From Planctomycetota bacterium (lineage in GTDB: Bacteria > Planctomycetota > UBA1135 > UBA2386), in the NCBI GenBank assembly GCA_016716265.1, contig JADJWQ010000001.1:1674001-1738000 (forward strand): 64,000 bases of DNA, written 5' to 3'. Below the pieces are notes generated by a model. The model saw only the letters and a list, made by a program, of their open reading frames with translations. It was not told the DNA's origin and ran no database searches. Below are positions 9,864 to 18,767 of this stretch, in pieces. A program made the translations under genes and the position numbers. The number at the start of each line of letters is the position of its first letter. The first letter of the stretch is position 1.

Positions 9864-11323
9864 GGAGCTACGCTCGCGGCGTGAACCGTCGCGAGTTCCT
9901 GCTCACGTCCGCAGCGGCTGGAATGACCTGGGGGTGTCGCGGGCCGACGACCGCGGCTCGACAGGTGCCGGGCCTGCCCGTTCCCAGACCCGCCCAGCTC
10001 GCCTGGCAGCAGGCCGGGTTCGGGATCTTGTTCGACTACGACCTGCACCTGTTCGACGACGTCCGCTACGTCCAGGCGCGCAACCGCCGCGAGCCGCCCG
10101 AGGATCCCGGCATCTTCGACCCGACCGCACTCGACACCGATCAATGGCTCGCGGCCGCGGCTGCGGCGGGCGCACGCTTCGCGATCCTCACCGCGTCGCA
10201 CGAGACCGGGTTCCGGCTGTGGCCGTCGGCCGCGAACCCGTTCTCGGTGGCGAACACCCCGTGGCGCGGCGGGCGCGGCGACCTGGTCGGCGAGTTCGTC
10301 GCGTCCTGCCGGCGGCACGGCATCGAGCCCGGCATCTACCTCGGGGCACGCTGGAACGCCCGGCTGCAGGTGCTGGACTTCCGCGTGCAGCCTGGCTCCC
10401 CGCTCACGCAGGAGGCCTACAACCGCCTGATCGAGCGGGAGGTCGAGGAGATCTGCACGCACTACGGCCCGCTGTTCGAGCTGTGGTTCGACGGCGGCAT
10501 TCTCACACCGCAGGACGGCGGCCCGGACGTGCTGCCGATCTTCGAGCGGCACCAGCCGGACTGCCTCTACTACCACAGCGACCAGCGCGCCGACGCACGC
10601 TGGGGCGGCACCGAGTCGGGCACCGTCGGCGATCCCTGCTGGGCGACGATCGATCTGGCCGCGGCCCGCTCGAAGGTGTGGGACGCCGCGAAGCGCGAGC
10701 TGTTGAGTCACGGCGATCCCGATGGTGAGGACTGGTGCCCGGCGATGGCGGACGCCCCGCTGCGCAATCACGAGTGGTTCTGGGAGCCGGACGACGAGCA
10801 CAAGCTGTATCCGCTGGAGCAGCTCGTGGAGATGTACTTCGCGTCGGTGGGCCGCAATGCGACGCTGATCCTCGGTGCGACGCCGGATCGCCGCGGGTTG
10901 GTGCCCGATGCGGACTTCGAACGGCTCCGCGAGCTGGGACGCGCCGTGCGCGCCGCGCTCGGCGAGCCGGTCGCATCGCGCGCCGCCGAGGGATCCGAGC
11001 TCGTGCTGGATGTACCTGGCGACCGACCGTTCGACGTCGTGGTCCTGCGGGAGGACATCCGCTACGGCGAGCGCGTGCGCGCGTACGTCGTCGAAGCCCG
11101 GCTCACCGGCGACACCTGGAACCCGATCGCCGGCGGCACCTGCATCGGTCACCAGCGCATCCACCGCCTGCCCGCGACGCGCGCACCGCAGGTGCGGGTG
11201 CGCATCGAACGCGCGACCGCGACGCCTCTGCTCCGCAGCTTCGAGCTGCGCCGCAGCGTCAGCTGAGCCCGGCATTCGCCAACCCACCGAATCGGAAGGG
11301 CCACGGACGACCGCCGGGTCCGT
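9864..11323 (+). repeat. Long direct repeat, copy 2 (1,460 bp; pairs with 6577-8036)
   Basis: Same extent and order as copy 1, from GGAGCTACGCTCGCGG before the GTG start to GGTCCGT after the stop. This copy has an intact reading frame. After 11323 the sequence is unrelated to that after 8036. Confidence 0.95.
9881..11266 (+). CDS. GH29 alpha-L-fucosidase-like protein, copy 2 (intact)
   Basis: 461 residues from GTG, with a Tat-type signal (NRREFLLTSAAAGMTWGC). The pattern follows GH29: AWQQAGFG near residue 40, TASHETGFRLWPSAANPFSV near 105-125, WRGGRGDLVGEFVASCRRHG, GIYLGARW, and ELWFDGG near residue 200 with the expected nucleophile Asp. A C-terminal ~110-residue beta-rich part (VVVLREDIRYGERVRAYVVE) matches the accessory sandwich domain often attached to these enzymes. 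I infer that it removes alpha-L-fucose from polysaccharides or glycoconjugates outside the cytoplasm. GH29 members vary in specificity, and the acid/base residue cannot be placed by eye. It is convergent with pgi. Confidence 0.85.
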   Translation: MNRREFLLTSAAAGMTWGCRGPTTAARQVPGLPVPRPAQLAWQQAGFGILFDYDLHLFDDVRYVQARNRREPPEDPGIFDPTALDTDQWLAAAAAAGARFAILTASHETGFRLWPSAANPFSVANTPWRGGRGDLVGEFVASCRRHGIEPGIYLGARWNARLQVLDFRVQPGSPLTQEAYNRLIEREVEEICTHYGPLFELWFDGGILTPQDGGPDVLPIFERHQPDCLYYHSDQRADARWGGTESGTVGDPCWATIDLAAARSKVWDAAKRELLSHGDPDGEDWCPAMADAPLRNHEWFWEPDDEHKLYPLEQLVEMYFASVGRNATLILGATPDRRGLVPDADFERLRELGRAVRAALGEPVASRAAEGSELVLDVPGDRPFDVVVLREDIRYGERVRAYVVEARLTGDTWNPIAGGTCIGHQRIHRLPATRAPQVRVRIERATATPLLRSFELRRSVS

Positions 11324-11373
11324 GGCGAGCGAGCTCGACAACGACCCGTGCGGCCCGGGGGCGGCAGCAGCGC

Positions 11374-13011
11374 TCAGCCGCGCCGCCGCTGCCGGTAGCG
11401 GCGGATCAACGCATTGGTGGAGCCGTCGTGCGCGAGCGCCGGCTCGCCGGTCACCGTGAGCTCGGCGGCGATCTTCTTGGCCAGCACCTTGCCGAGCTCG
11501 ACGCCCCACTGGTCGAACGAGTTGACGCCCCAGATGGAGCCCTGCACGAACACCTTGTGCTCGTACAGGGCGACCAACGCACCGAGCACCGCGGGCGTGA
11601 GCTCGTCGGCGAGGATGACGTTGGTCGGGCGATCGCCGGGGAACGTCTTGTGGGGCACCAGGTGCTCCGCGACGCCCTCGGCACGCACCTCGCCCGCGCT
11701 CTTGCCGAACGCGAGCGCCTCGGCCTGTGCGAACAGGTTCGCCATCAGCAGGTCGTGGTGCTCGCCGAGCGGATTGCGGCTGCGGCAGAAGCCGATCAGA
11801 TCCGCGGGAACCACCCGCGTGCCCTGGTGCAGCAGCTGGAAGAACGCGTGCTGGCCGTTGGTGCCAGGCTCGCCCCAGACGATCGGGCCGGTGTGCCAGG
11901 TGACCTCCCGGCCGTCGATCGTCACGCGCTTGCCGTTGCTCTCCATGTCGAGCTGCTGCAGGTAGGCCGGGAACCGCGCGAGATACTGGTCGTACGGCAG
12001 CACGGCGTGCGTCGCGCAGCCCGCGAAGTTCGCGTACCACACGCCGAGCAGGCCGAGCAGCACCGGCATGTTGCGCTCGAACGGTGCCGTTCGGAAATGC
12101 TCGTCCATCGCGTGGAAGCCGGCGAGCAGCTCGCCGAACGCCGCGGGGCCGATCGCGATCATCAGCGTCAGGCCGATCGCGGAGTCGAGGCTGTAGCGGC
12201 CGCCGACCCAGTCCCAGAAGCCGAACATGTTGCGCTCGGCGTCGATGCCGAAGGCGCTGACCTTCTCCGCATTCGTCGACACCGCGACGAAGTGCTTCGC
12301 GATCGCCGCGGCATCGCCACCGCAGTGCTCGAGCAGCCAGCGCTTCGCGGTCTCCGCATTGGCCAGCGTCTCGAGCGTCGTGAACGTCTTCGAGCACACG
12401 ACGAACAGCGTCTCGCCGGCGTCGAGATCGCGCACCGCTTCGGCGACGTGCGTGCCGTCGACGTTCGACACGAACCGCACCGTCAGCCGGCGGTCGGAAT
12501 CGGCGCGCAGCGCCTCGCACGCCATCGCCGGGCCGAGGTCCGAGCCACCGATGCCGATGTTGACGACGTTCCGGACCGGGCGGCCGTCGAAGCCGCGCCA
12601 GTCGCCGCGGCGGACGCGCTCCGCGAACCCGGCACAGCGCGCCAACACCTGGTGCACGGCCGGCACGACGTCCTCGCCGTCGACGACGACCGAGCGGTCG
12701 CGCGGCACGCGCAGTGCCGTGTGCAGCACCGCACGATCCTCGGTCGAATTGATCCGGTCGCCCCGGAACATCGCCTCGATCCGCCCGCGCAGCCCGATCG
12801 CCTCGGCGAGCGCGACCAGCTCGCGCAGCGCCGCGTCGTCGACACGGTTCTTCGAGTAGTCGAGGAACAGTCCGGCGGCCTCGACGTGCATGCGCTCGGC
12901 ACGCGCGGGGTCGGCGGCGAACAGGTCGCGGAGCGAGCGCCCGCGCAGCGCCTCGCAGCGCGCGGCGAGCGCCGCCCACTCGGGACGGCGATCGAGGGGG
13001 GTCGGGTTCAT
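11374..13011 (-). CDS. pgi: Glucose-6-phosphate isomerase
   Basis: 545 residues, the normal length of the long bacterial/eukaryotic-type enzyme. It interconverts glucose-6-phosphate and fructose-6-phosphate in glycolysis and gluconeogenesis. Visible signatures are NIGIGGSDLGP (sugar-phosphate site), VCSKTFTTLET, FGFWDWVGGRYS, WGEPGTNGQHAFFQLLHQG (catalytic Glu and His) and a C-terminal GSIWGVNSFDQWGVELGK with the expected conserved Lys. The protein is complete with an ATG start. It is divergent from the SRPBCC gene (180 bases between starts) and convergent with the fucosidase. No operon partner is seen. Confidence 0.97.
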   Translation of the reverse strand: MNPTPLDRRPEWAALAARCEALRGRSLRDLFAADPARAERMHVEAAGLFLDYSKNRVDDAALRELVALAEAIGLRGRIEAMFRGDRINSTEDRAVLHTALRVPRDRSVVVDGEDVVPAVHQVLARCAGFAERVRRGDWRGFDGRPVRNVVNIGIGGSDLGPAMACEALRADSDRRLTVRFVSNVDGTHVAEAVRDLDAGETLFVVCSKTFTTLETLANAETAKRWLLEHCGGDAAAIAKHFVAVSTNAEKVSAFGIDAERNMFGFWDWVGGRYSLDSAIGLTLMIAIGPAAFGELLAGFHAMDEHFRTAPFERNMPVLLGLLGVWYANFAGCATHAVLPYDQYLARFPAYLQQLDMESNGKRVTIDGREVTWHTGPIVWGEPGTNGQHAFFQLLHQGTRVVPADLIGFCRSRNPLGEHHDLLMANLFAQAEALAFGKSAGEVRAEGVAEHLVPHKTFPGDRPTNVILADELTPAVLGALVALYEHKVFVQGSIWGVNSFDQWGVELGKVLAKKIAAELTVTGEPALAHDGSTNALIRRYRQRRRG

Positions 13012-13191
13012 CGAGACGGTCCTGGTGTCCGGCCCCGACGAGACGCGAGCCGGGCCCGCGTTTCAACGTCCACGCGCGATCGATGCGCCATCGGCTCGGG
13101 GGGATCCGGCTCCCCCGCACCGCGACACCCCGCTGAGTCCGACGCACAATGCGCGCCACCCCACCGACCTCCGGACCACCTACCGACCCCG

Positions 13192-13740
13192 ATGCGCTCC
13201 GCTTCCGTCCGCACCGTCCTCCTCCCGCTCGCGACCCTGCTGCTCGGCGCGGGCGCCGGCGTCACCGGCAGCCGTGCGCTCGCCGACGGCCCGACCGCGT
13301 TCACCCCGTACGGCTTCACGTTCGAGCTGCAGACCGAGGTCCCGGTCAGCCCCGAGGCCGCGTTCGACGCGTTCACCGGCGACGTGTCGGGCTGGTGGGA
13401 CCACCACTTCTCGGAGCACCCGAAGTCGCTCGTCATCGAGCCCCGCCCCGGCGGCTCGTTCCTCGAGGTGTTCGACGAGGGGGGCAACGGCGCCGAGCAC
13501 GCGCGCGTGACGCACGCCGTGCGCGGTCAGCTGCTGCGGATGAGCGGCCCGCTCGGCCTCGTCGGGCAGGGCGTGGAGACCGAGTCGATGCTGCAGTTCG
13601 CGGCGACCGACGCCGGCTGCCGGGTGACGCTGCGCGTCAACGGCATCGGCAAGGCGGACGCGAAGCTCGCCGCGGTCGTCGAGCAGGTCTGGCGCCACTT
13701 CCTGATCGAGCGATACACGGCCCACGTCCGTGGCGGCTGA
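13192..13740 (+). CDS. Secreted SRPBCC (START-like) domain protein
   Basis: 182 residues. A signal peptide spans about residues 1-31 (VLLPLATLLLGAGAG...SRALA). The rest has the pattern of an SRPBCC/AHSA1-type helix-grip fold: VPVSPEAAFDAFTGDVSGWW near the start, PGGSFLEVFDEGG, AEHARVTHAVRGQLLRMSGPLG and TLRVNGIGKAD. Such folds bind hydrophobic ligands or act as polyketide cyclases, but no function can be assigned here. A signal peptide on this fold is somewhat unusual and suggests a periplasmic role. Other in-frame starts lie further upstream, but the ATG at 13192 directly precedes the signal sequence. Confidence 0.75.
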   Translation: MRSASVRTVLLPLATLLLGAGAGVTGSRALADGPTAFTPYGFTFELQTEVPVSPEAAFDAFTGDVSGWWDHHFSEHPKSLVIEPRPGGSFLEVFDEGGNGAEHARVTHAVRGQLLRMSGPLGLVGQGVETESMLQFAATDAGCRVTLRVNGIGKADAKLAAVVEQVWRHFLIERYTAHVRGG

Positions 13741-13964
13741 GACCGTCCGCGGGTGCCGGCCCGCGCCTGGGCGATCGATCCGCGCGCCGCGCGCCCTGCG
13801 CCGATTCGCCGCACCGTCCTCGGTGCGCGTTCGCCGTACCGCGCCGCCGCGCCGTGGGGGGGATTCCCGCAGCAGGGGTTCTCCAGGATCCTGCGTCCGG
13901 TCCGCCGCCCCCACGGTCATGTCACGACCGCAGCCCTCGCCGTCTCTCGACCGGAGCTTCCGCC

Positions 13965-15989
13965 ATGCGTCGCGCGCTCGCCCTCGCCACGACCGTCGTC
14001 ATCGGAGCTACCACGCTCCCCGGCCAGCAGCAGTCGAGCCTCGGCAGCTCCCGCCCCCACTCGATCCTGCCCACGCTGACGCGCGTGTTCATGGCTGCGA
14101 ACGACGGCGTCACCGGTGTCGAGCTGTGGGAGTGGAGCGCCGCGACCGGTGCCGTGCAACGCGCGAACGTGTTCGCGGACGGCAGCGGCATCCGCAGCTC
14201 GTATCCCGACGAGCTGACCACCACCCACGGGATCTTCGGCGGCGCGCTGCTGTTCGCCGCCACCGACGGCACCGAGGGCCGGGAGCTGTGGGTCTGGAAC
14301 GGCACGTCGGCGCAGGCGCTACCGATCCGGCCGGGTCCCGCCGGCTCGCACCCCGCCGGACTGACGGCGGTCAGCGCCCGGGTGTTCCTGACCGCAGTCG
14401 CCAGCGGCAGCTCCGGCCGCCGGCTGTTCGAGAGCGATGGCTCGACCGTCGCCCCGGTCGCGGCGGCCGCGGGTCTCCGAGATCCCTACGGCCTGTCCGC
14501 CGCCGGCACGCGGCTGGTGTTCGCGGCGACCGCCGCGGGCGTCACGGAGGCGTACGCCCTCGACGCCACGAGCCTGACGATCGCGGCGGCCCGCCCCGCC
14601 TCGAACGTCCCGACCTACCTCGATCCCGGACCGTTCGTCTCGGCGGTGGGCGGTGTCTACTTCGCGGCGACGGTCAGCGGCATGCGCCGGCTCGTGCGCT
14701 GGGACCTGACGAACCCGCCCCAGCCAGTCAGCTTCCCGGGCGGTGTCGACGTTCACCCGGACTCGCTGACGACGGGCTTCTTCGAGGTCGCCACGCGCGC
14801 GCGTACGACGGCCGGCCTGCAGTTGTTCCTGGTGAGTGGGACGACGGCGCGGGCCGTCACGTCGTTCGCGCCCGGCGCGGCCGCGACGATCTCGAACGTC
14901 ACCGGCAATCCGAGCGGCTTCTGGTTCACGGCGCGCGACGGCGGCAGCCGCGAGCTGTGGTTCGCGCCGACCGCCGGCAACTCCGCCAGCGCGTTGCCGC
15001 CGCTCGCGGCGACCGGCGACACGTTTCCACGCTTCCTCCACGCGACCGAGACCGGCGTGACGTTCGTCGCGGACGACCTGGACGGTCTCGAGCCGTGGAC
15101 GGCCACCCCGACGACCGTGTCGAAGACCGCGGATCTCCGGAGCGGCGAGCTCGGCGCGGCGCCCGGCGATCTGGTCCGCGCGCTCACCGGAAGCTGGTTC
15201 GCGGCGGAGGTCGGCAATGGCCGTGAGCTGTGGCGCGACAACGGCGGTCTCCCGGCCGAGATCGACATCAATCCCCAGACGCCCGCCGCGGTCGATGCGC
15301 ATATCGAGCCGAAGACCGACTTCCCGCTGCGGGTCGAGTTGACGCTGGTGCAGCCGCCAAGCACTCCCGGAGCGCTGATCGTGTCGTTGTCGCCGACCGC
15401 GCCGGTCGCCCTGCCGGCGCTCAATGGCATCGTGCGCGGCCTGCTCATGACCCTCGGCGGAGCGGCGCAGGTCATCCCGGTCGTGGCGCCGCCCTCGGGA
15501 GTGACGCGCCTCGACGTCGACCTCGCGACGTTCACGGGCACCTGCGGTTCGCCGGCGGCGCTCGCTGCGCAGCTGCTGGGCGGCTTGGTGCCGCCGTTCG
15601 ACGTCAGCGAACCGAAGACGATCGTCCAGGGCTGCGCGACGATCGGCAACGCGCGGATCGACACGCTCGGCTCGTACGACGACAAGACCGGCGAGTACAA
15701 GATCCGGGTCGAGCGCAGGGTGGCCTCTCCGCCCGGCAGCCAGCCGGTGCACTATCTCGCACTGGCGAAGCGCATCACGCAGACCGGCGAGCTGATCCTG
15801 CTCCAGTCGACGGCGATCGCCGATGGCGAGACGCTCTGGCTGCAGGGGGAGATCGACCTGCAGCTCCCGATCGCCGACACCGATCCGCCCGGCAACCGCC
15901 TGTACCTGTTGTTCGTGCCCACCGCACCCACCCAGGAGAGCATCCAGACGTTCGCGCCGTCGGCGCTCGGGTGGTTCTCCTACTGCTGA
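13965..15989 (+). CDS. Secreted ELWxxDGT-like repeat protein (674 aa)
   Basis: The signal peptide is MRRALALATTVVIGATTLPG. Repeats of the type TDGTEGRELWVWNG, NDGVTGVELWEWS, DGGSRELWF and GNGRELWRDNG resemble the ELWxxDGT propeller repeats of bacterial secreted proteins. The last ~200 residues are a different beta-rich part (DFPLRVELTLVQP...LGWFSYC) with an even spread of hydrophobic strands. The function is unknown; an extracellular structural or binding role is inferred. The gene ends 24 bases before the kinase gene at 16014, so the two could be co-transcribed. Confidence 0.8.
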   Translation: MRRALALATTVVIGATTLPGQQQSSLGSSRPHSILPTLTRVFMAANDGVTGVELWEWSAATGAVQRANVFADGSGIRSSYPDELTTTHGIFGGALLFAATDGTEGRELWVWNGTSAQALPIRPGPAGSHPAGLTAVSARVFLTAVASGSSGRRLFESDGSTVAPVAAAAGLRDPYGLSAAGTRLVFAATAAGVTEAYALDATSLTIAAARPASNVPTYLDPGPFVSAVGGVYFAATVSGMRRLVRWDLTNPPQPVSFPGGVDVHPDSLTTGFFEVATRARTTAGLQLFLVSGTTARAVTSFAPGAAATISNVTGNPSGFWFTARDGGSRELWFAPTAGNSASALPPLAATGDTFPRFLHATETGVTFVADDLDGLEPWTATPTTVSKTADLRSGELGAAPGDLVRALTGSWFAAEVGNGRELWRDNGGLPAEIDINPQTPAAVDAHIEPKTDFPLRVELTLVQPPSTPGALIVSLSPTAPVALPALNGIVRGLLMTLGGAAQVIPVVAPPSGVTRLDVDLATFTGTCGSPAALAAQLLGGLVPPFDVSEPKTIVQGCATIGNARIDTLGSYDDKTGEYKIRVERRVASPPGSQPVHYLALAKRITQTGELILLQSTAIADGETLWLQGEIDLQLPIADTDPPGNRLYLLFVPTAPTQESIQTFAPSALGWFSYC

Positions 15990-16013
15990 TCGACGCGACG
16001 CGGGGCACTCGAC

Positions 16014-18686
16014 ATGAACGACGACTCGCGCGATCCACTCGCTGCCGCGATCGAGGCCCACGGACGCTTCCTGGCGGGCGAGTTCGGCGACGACGTCGCC
16101 GGGTTCCTGGACGCGCACGCTTCGTTGCGCGCGGTCCTCGAGCCGCTGGTGGCGGACACGGCGCCCGACACCGGGCTGACCCCCGAGCGGCTCGGTGACT
16201 TCGAGCTCGCCCGCGAGATCGGCCGCGGTGGCATGGGCGTCGTCTACGAGGCCCGGCAGCGCTCGCTCGACAAGCGCGTCGCGCTCAAGCTGCTGGCGCC
16301 GCACGCCATCGGGTCGCCGCGCGCGCTGGCGAGGTTCCGGCGCGAGGCGGTGCTCGCCGCAGGGCTCGAGCATCCCAACGTCGCGCGCGTCGTCGCGTTC
16401 GGCGAATCGGACGGCGTCTGCCATCTGGCGATGGAGTTCGTCGACGGGGTTCCGCTCGACGCCGCACTGCTGCAGCTCGCCGGCCACCCGTTGTCCGATG
16501 CGCGACCGCTCGCGACGGCCCTGGCGCTCGATGCCGTCCCCGCCGAGTGGCGCGGCGACGGGAGCCGCGGCGCGCTCGACCTCGCGCGACAGCTCGCGCG
16601 CGCGCTCGAGCACGCCCATGGTCGCGGCGTCGTGCACCGCGACGTGAAGCCCGGCAACGTGATCGTGACACCGGACGGACGCGCCGTGCTGACGGACTTC
16701 GGGCTCGCCCGCGAGATCGGTCGCGAGGGCCTGACGATGTCGGGTGAGTTCGCGGGCACCTGGCAGTACGCAGCGCCCGAGCAGATCGACGGACGCACGG
16801 TCGAGATCGACGGCCGGGCCGACGTGTTCTCGCTCGGCGTCGTGCTCTACGAGATGCTCGCCGGCGTCCGCCCGTTCGACGGCATCAGCTACGACGCCAT
16901 CCGGGATGCCGTGCTGCATCGCGAACCGCCACCGCTGCGCCGCATCGCCGCGAAGGTCGGGCGCGACGTGGCCGCGATCGTGGGGCGCTGCCTCGAGAAG
17001 CAGCCGAACGATCGCTATCGCAGCGCCGGCGAGCTCGCGAACGACCTCGACCGGGCGCTCGCCGGCGAGCCGGTCGCCGCGCGGCCGGTCTCCGCGGTCG
17101 GCCGCGTACGGCGCTGGGTGCGGCGCCGCCCGCGTGCGGCGGCGGGGCTCGCGATCTTCCTGATCGGCGCGGTGACGATCGCCGCGACGTCCTGGCAGGC
17201 CGCAGTGAACGCCCGTCGCGAGCTCGCGACGCGCGAGCGCTACGACACGCTGCGCGTCGGACGTCGGCTCGCCGAGCTGCAGGTCCGCGAACGTCTCGCG
17301 GTACCGGCGTGGCCCGGGCGCGTCGCCGAGCTGGGCGAGTTGATCCGGGACATCGAGGAGCTGAGCGCGGTCGGCGCGGACCTCGAGCACCGGATCCGCT
17401 CGCTGCGCACGGACGGACCGGGGAGCGCCGGAGCATCGCGCGGCACGCACCCATCGGCCGCGCGGCTCGCGTGGCTCGAGCATCAGCACCGCCGGATGAC
17501 ACACGAGCTCGAAGATCCAGGGCTGCGGCCGGATGCGGCCGCGACATTCGTCGCCGAGCTCGCCGCGCGCGATGCCGTCGTCGCCGCGTTGCGCACGCGC
17601 ATCGAGGAGTCCGAGCGCGCGCGGTTCGCGACCGCGGAGGACCGCTTCGTGCACGACGAGCTCGAAGCGCAGCTCGCAGCCCTCGAAGAACTCCGCGACG
17701 CGGTGCTCCCCGACTTGCGCGCGCGCCGCGACTGGGCGGCACGGGTGCGCTCCATCACGATCGAGCGCCACGCCGCGGCGTGGGCCGCTGCAGCAGAGCG
17801 CGTGCGTAGCGATCCCCGCTACGGCTTCGAGCTGCGACCGCAGATCGGCCTCGTCCCGCTCGGCCCGGATCCGGACAGCGGTCTCGAGGAGTTCGCCCAC
17901 GCGCGCTCGTGCGCGGACCCGGCCGCCGTGACGTCGTCCCGACCGATTCCGCACGGCGCGGAGGCCGGCATCGTGTTCGTGCTGATCCCCGCCGGCACGC
18001 TCGGCGGCCCGGACGGCGGCAACGTCGCGATCCCGCCGTTCCTGATCGCGAAGCACGAGCTGAGCCGGGCACAGTGGCTGCGCCTCGCGGGAGGGCTCCC
18101 GGGAATCGGGCTGTACGACGGCGGCATCCTCGACCTGCGCAATCTGACCGAGCTCGACAAGCCCGCCAACGGCGTGACCTGGGCGATGGCGTACGAGCTG
18201 CTCCGCCGCCACGGGCTGCGCTTGCCGACCGATGCCGAGTGGCTGTGGTCCGCGGCCGGTGGCTCGCGCTTCCCCACCGGGATCGACGACTGGATCGGCC
18301 GCGAGAACGTCCGTGACCTCAGCTACGCGCGCGCGCGTGGCCTGCCCGTCGAGCAGGTCGCACCGTTCGACGACGGCATCCGCGGTCTCGCACCGGTCGA
18401 CTCGCTGCAGCCCGGTCCGTTCGGGCTCCACCACCTGCTCGGCAACGTCCAGGAGTGGTGCGCCGATGCCTACCCGGCCGGCGACGTCGTCGATCCGCGC
18501 ACCGGCAGCGTGTTCGCGTGGTCGGCGACCGTGCTCCGCTCGCTCCGCGGCAGCGCGTGGAACGACACGCCGAGCTGGCCCTACGACTTCGCCGCCGTGG
18601 ACCGCGCCGTGCAGGGCACCAGTGCGCGCAATGTCGGCGTTCGCGTCGCCCGCGCATTGACGACGGTGTCCATGGAGACCGACTGA
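16014..18686 (+). CDS. Membrane Ser/Thr protein kinase fused to an FGE-sulfatase-like domain
   Basis: 890 residues. A Hanks-type kinase occupies about 60-350: GRGGMGVVYEA (Gly loop), RVALKLL (Lys), HRDVKPGN near 208 (catalytic loop), DFGLA near 228 and YAAPEQ, so it should be active. One membrane helix lies at about 372-391 (GLAIFLIGAVTIAATSW). Helical, Glu/Arg-rich coiled-coil-like sequence follows to ~640. Residues ~645-885 form an FGE-sulfatase/SUMF1-like (C-type-lectin-like) domain with LRLPTDAEWLWSAAGG, LGNVQEWCADAY and LRGSAWN; the cysteines of true formylglycine-generating enzymes are not evident, so it is more likely a ligand-binding sensor. The gene is followed by the ECF sigma gene through a stop-start repeat, suggesting a sensor-kinase/sigma signalling pair. 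Confidence 0.9.
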   Translation: MNDDSRDPLAAAIEAHGRFLAGEFGDDVAGFLDAHASLRAVLEPLVADTAPDTGLTPERLGDFELAREIGRGGMGVVYEARQRSLDKRVALKLLAPHAIGSPRALARFRREAVLAAGLEHPNVARVVAFGESDGVCHLAMEFVDGVPLDAALLQLAGHPLSDARPLATALALDAVPAEWRGDGSRGALDLARQLARALEHAHGRGVVHRDVKPGNVIVTPDGRAVLTDFGLAREIGREGLTMSGEFAGTWQYAAPEQIDGRTVEIDGRADVFSLGVVLYEMLAGVRPFDGISYDAIRDAVLHREPPPLRRIAAKVGRDVAAIVGRCLEKQPNDRYRSAGELANDLDRALAGEPVAARPVSAVGRVRRWVRRRPRAAAGLAIFLIGAVTIAATSWQAAVNARRELATRERYDTLRVGRRLAELQVRERLAVPAWPGRVAELGELIRDIEELSAVGADLEHRIRSLRTDGPGSAGASRGTHPSAARLAWLEHQHRRMTHELEDPGLRPDAAATFVAELAARDAVVAALRTRIEESERARFATAEDRFVHDELEAQLAALEELRDAVLPDLRARRDWAARVRSITIERHAAAWAAAAERVRSDPRYGFELRPQIGLVPLGPDPDSGLEEFAHARSCADPAAVTSSRPIPHGAEAGIVFVLIPAGTLGGPDGGNVAIPPFLIAKHELSRAQWLRLAGGLPGIGLYDGGILDLRNLTELDKPANGVTWAMAYELLRRHGLRLPTDAEWLWSAAGGSRFPTGIDDWIGRENVRDLSYARARGLPVEQVAPFDDGIRGLAPVDSLQPGPFGLHHLLGNVQEWCADAYPAGDVVDPRTGSVFAWSATVLRSLRGSAWNDTPSWPYDFAAVDRAVQGTSARNVGVRVARALTTVSMETD

Positions 18687-18767
18687 CATGGACGCCAACT
18701 GACATGGGCGCCGACTGACATGGACGCCGACTGACATGGACGCCGACTGACATGGACGCCGACCATC
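18672..18767 (+). repeat. 16-bp tandem repeat of ATG-GAC-GCC-GAC-TGA-C minicistrons (6 units)
   Basis: Six consecutive 16-base units begin at 18672, 18688, 18704, 18720, 18736 and 18752, with consensus ATGGACGCCGACTGAC. Unit 1 is the C-terminus and stop of the kinase gene (METD-stop); units 2-5 each encode a four-codon ORF (MDAN, MGAD, MDAD, MDAD, each followed by TGA); unit 6 is the start of the sigma gene (MDAD-HP...). Each TGA is one base from the next ATG, and because 16 is not a multiple of 3 each minicistron lies in a new frame. The layout suggests stepwise termination-reinitiation, or slippage-prone spacing, between the two genes. Confidence 0.9.

Noticed and set aside
9647..13159. Open frame of 1,170 codons on the minus strand
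   Set aside because: It is antisense to the second fucosidase gene and in another frame of pgi, with no protein pattern.
18672..18767. CRISPR array
   Set aside because: The repeats are 16 bases with no spacers between units and lie inside coding ends; no cas genes are nearby.
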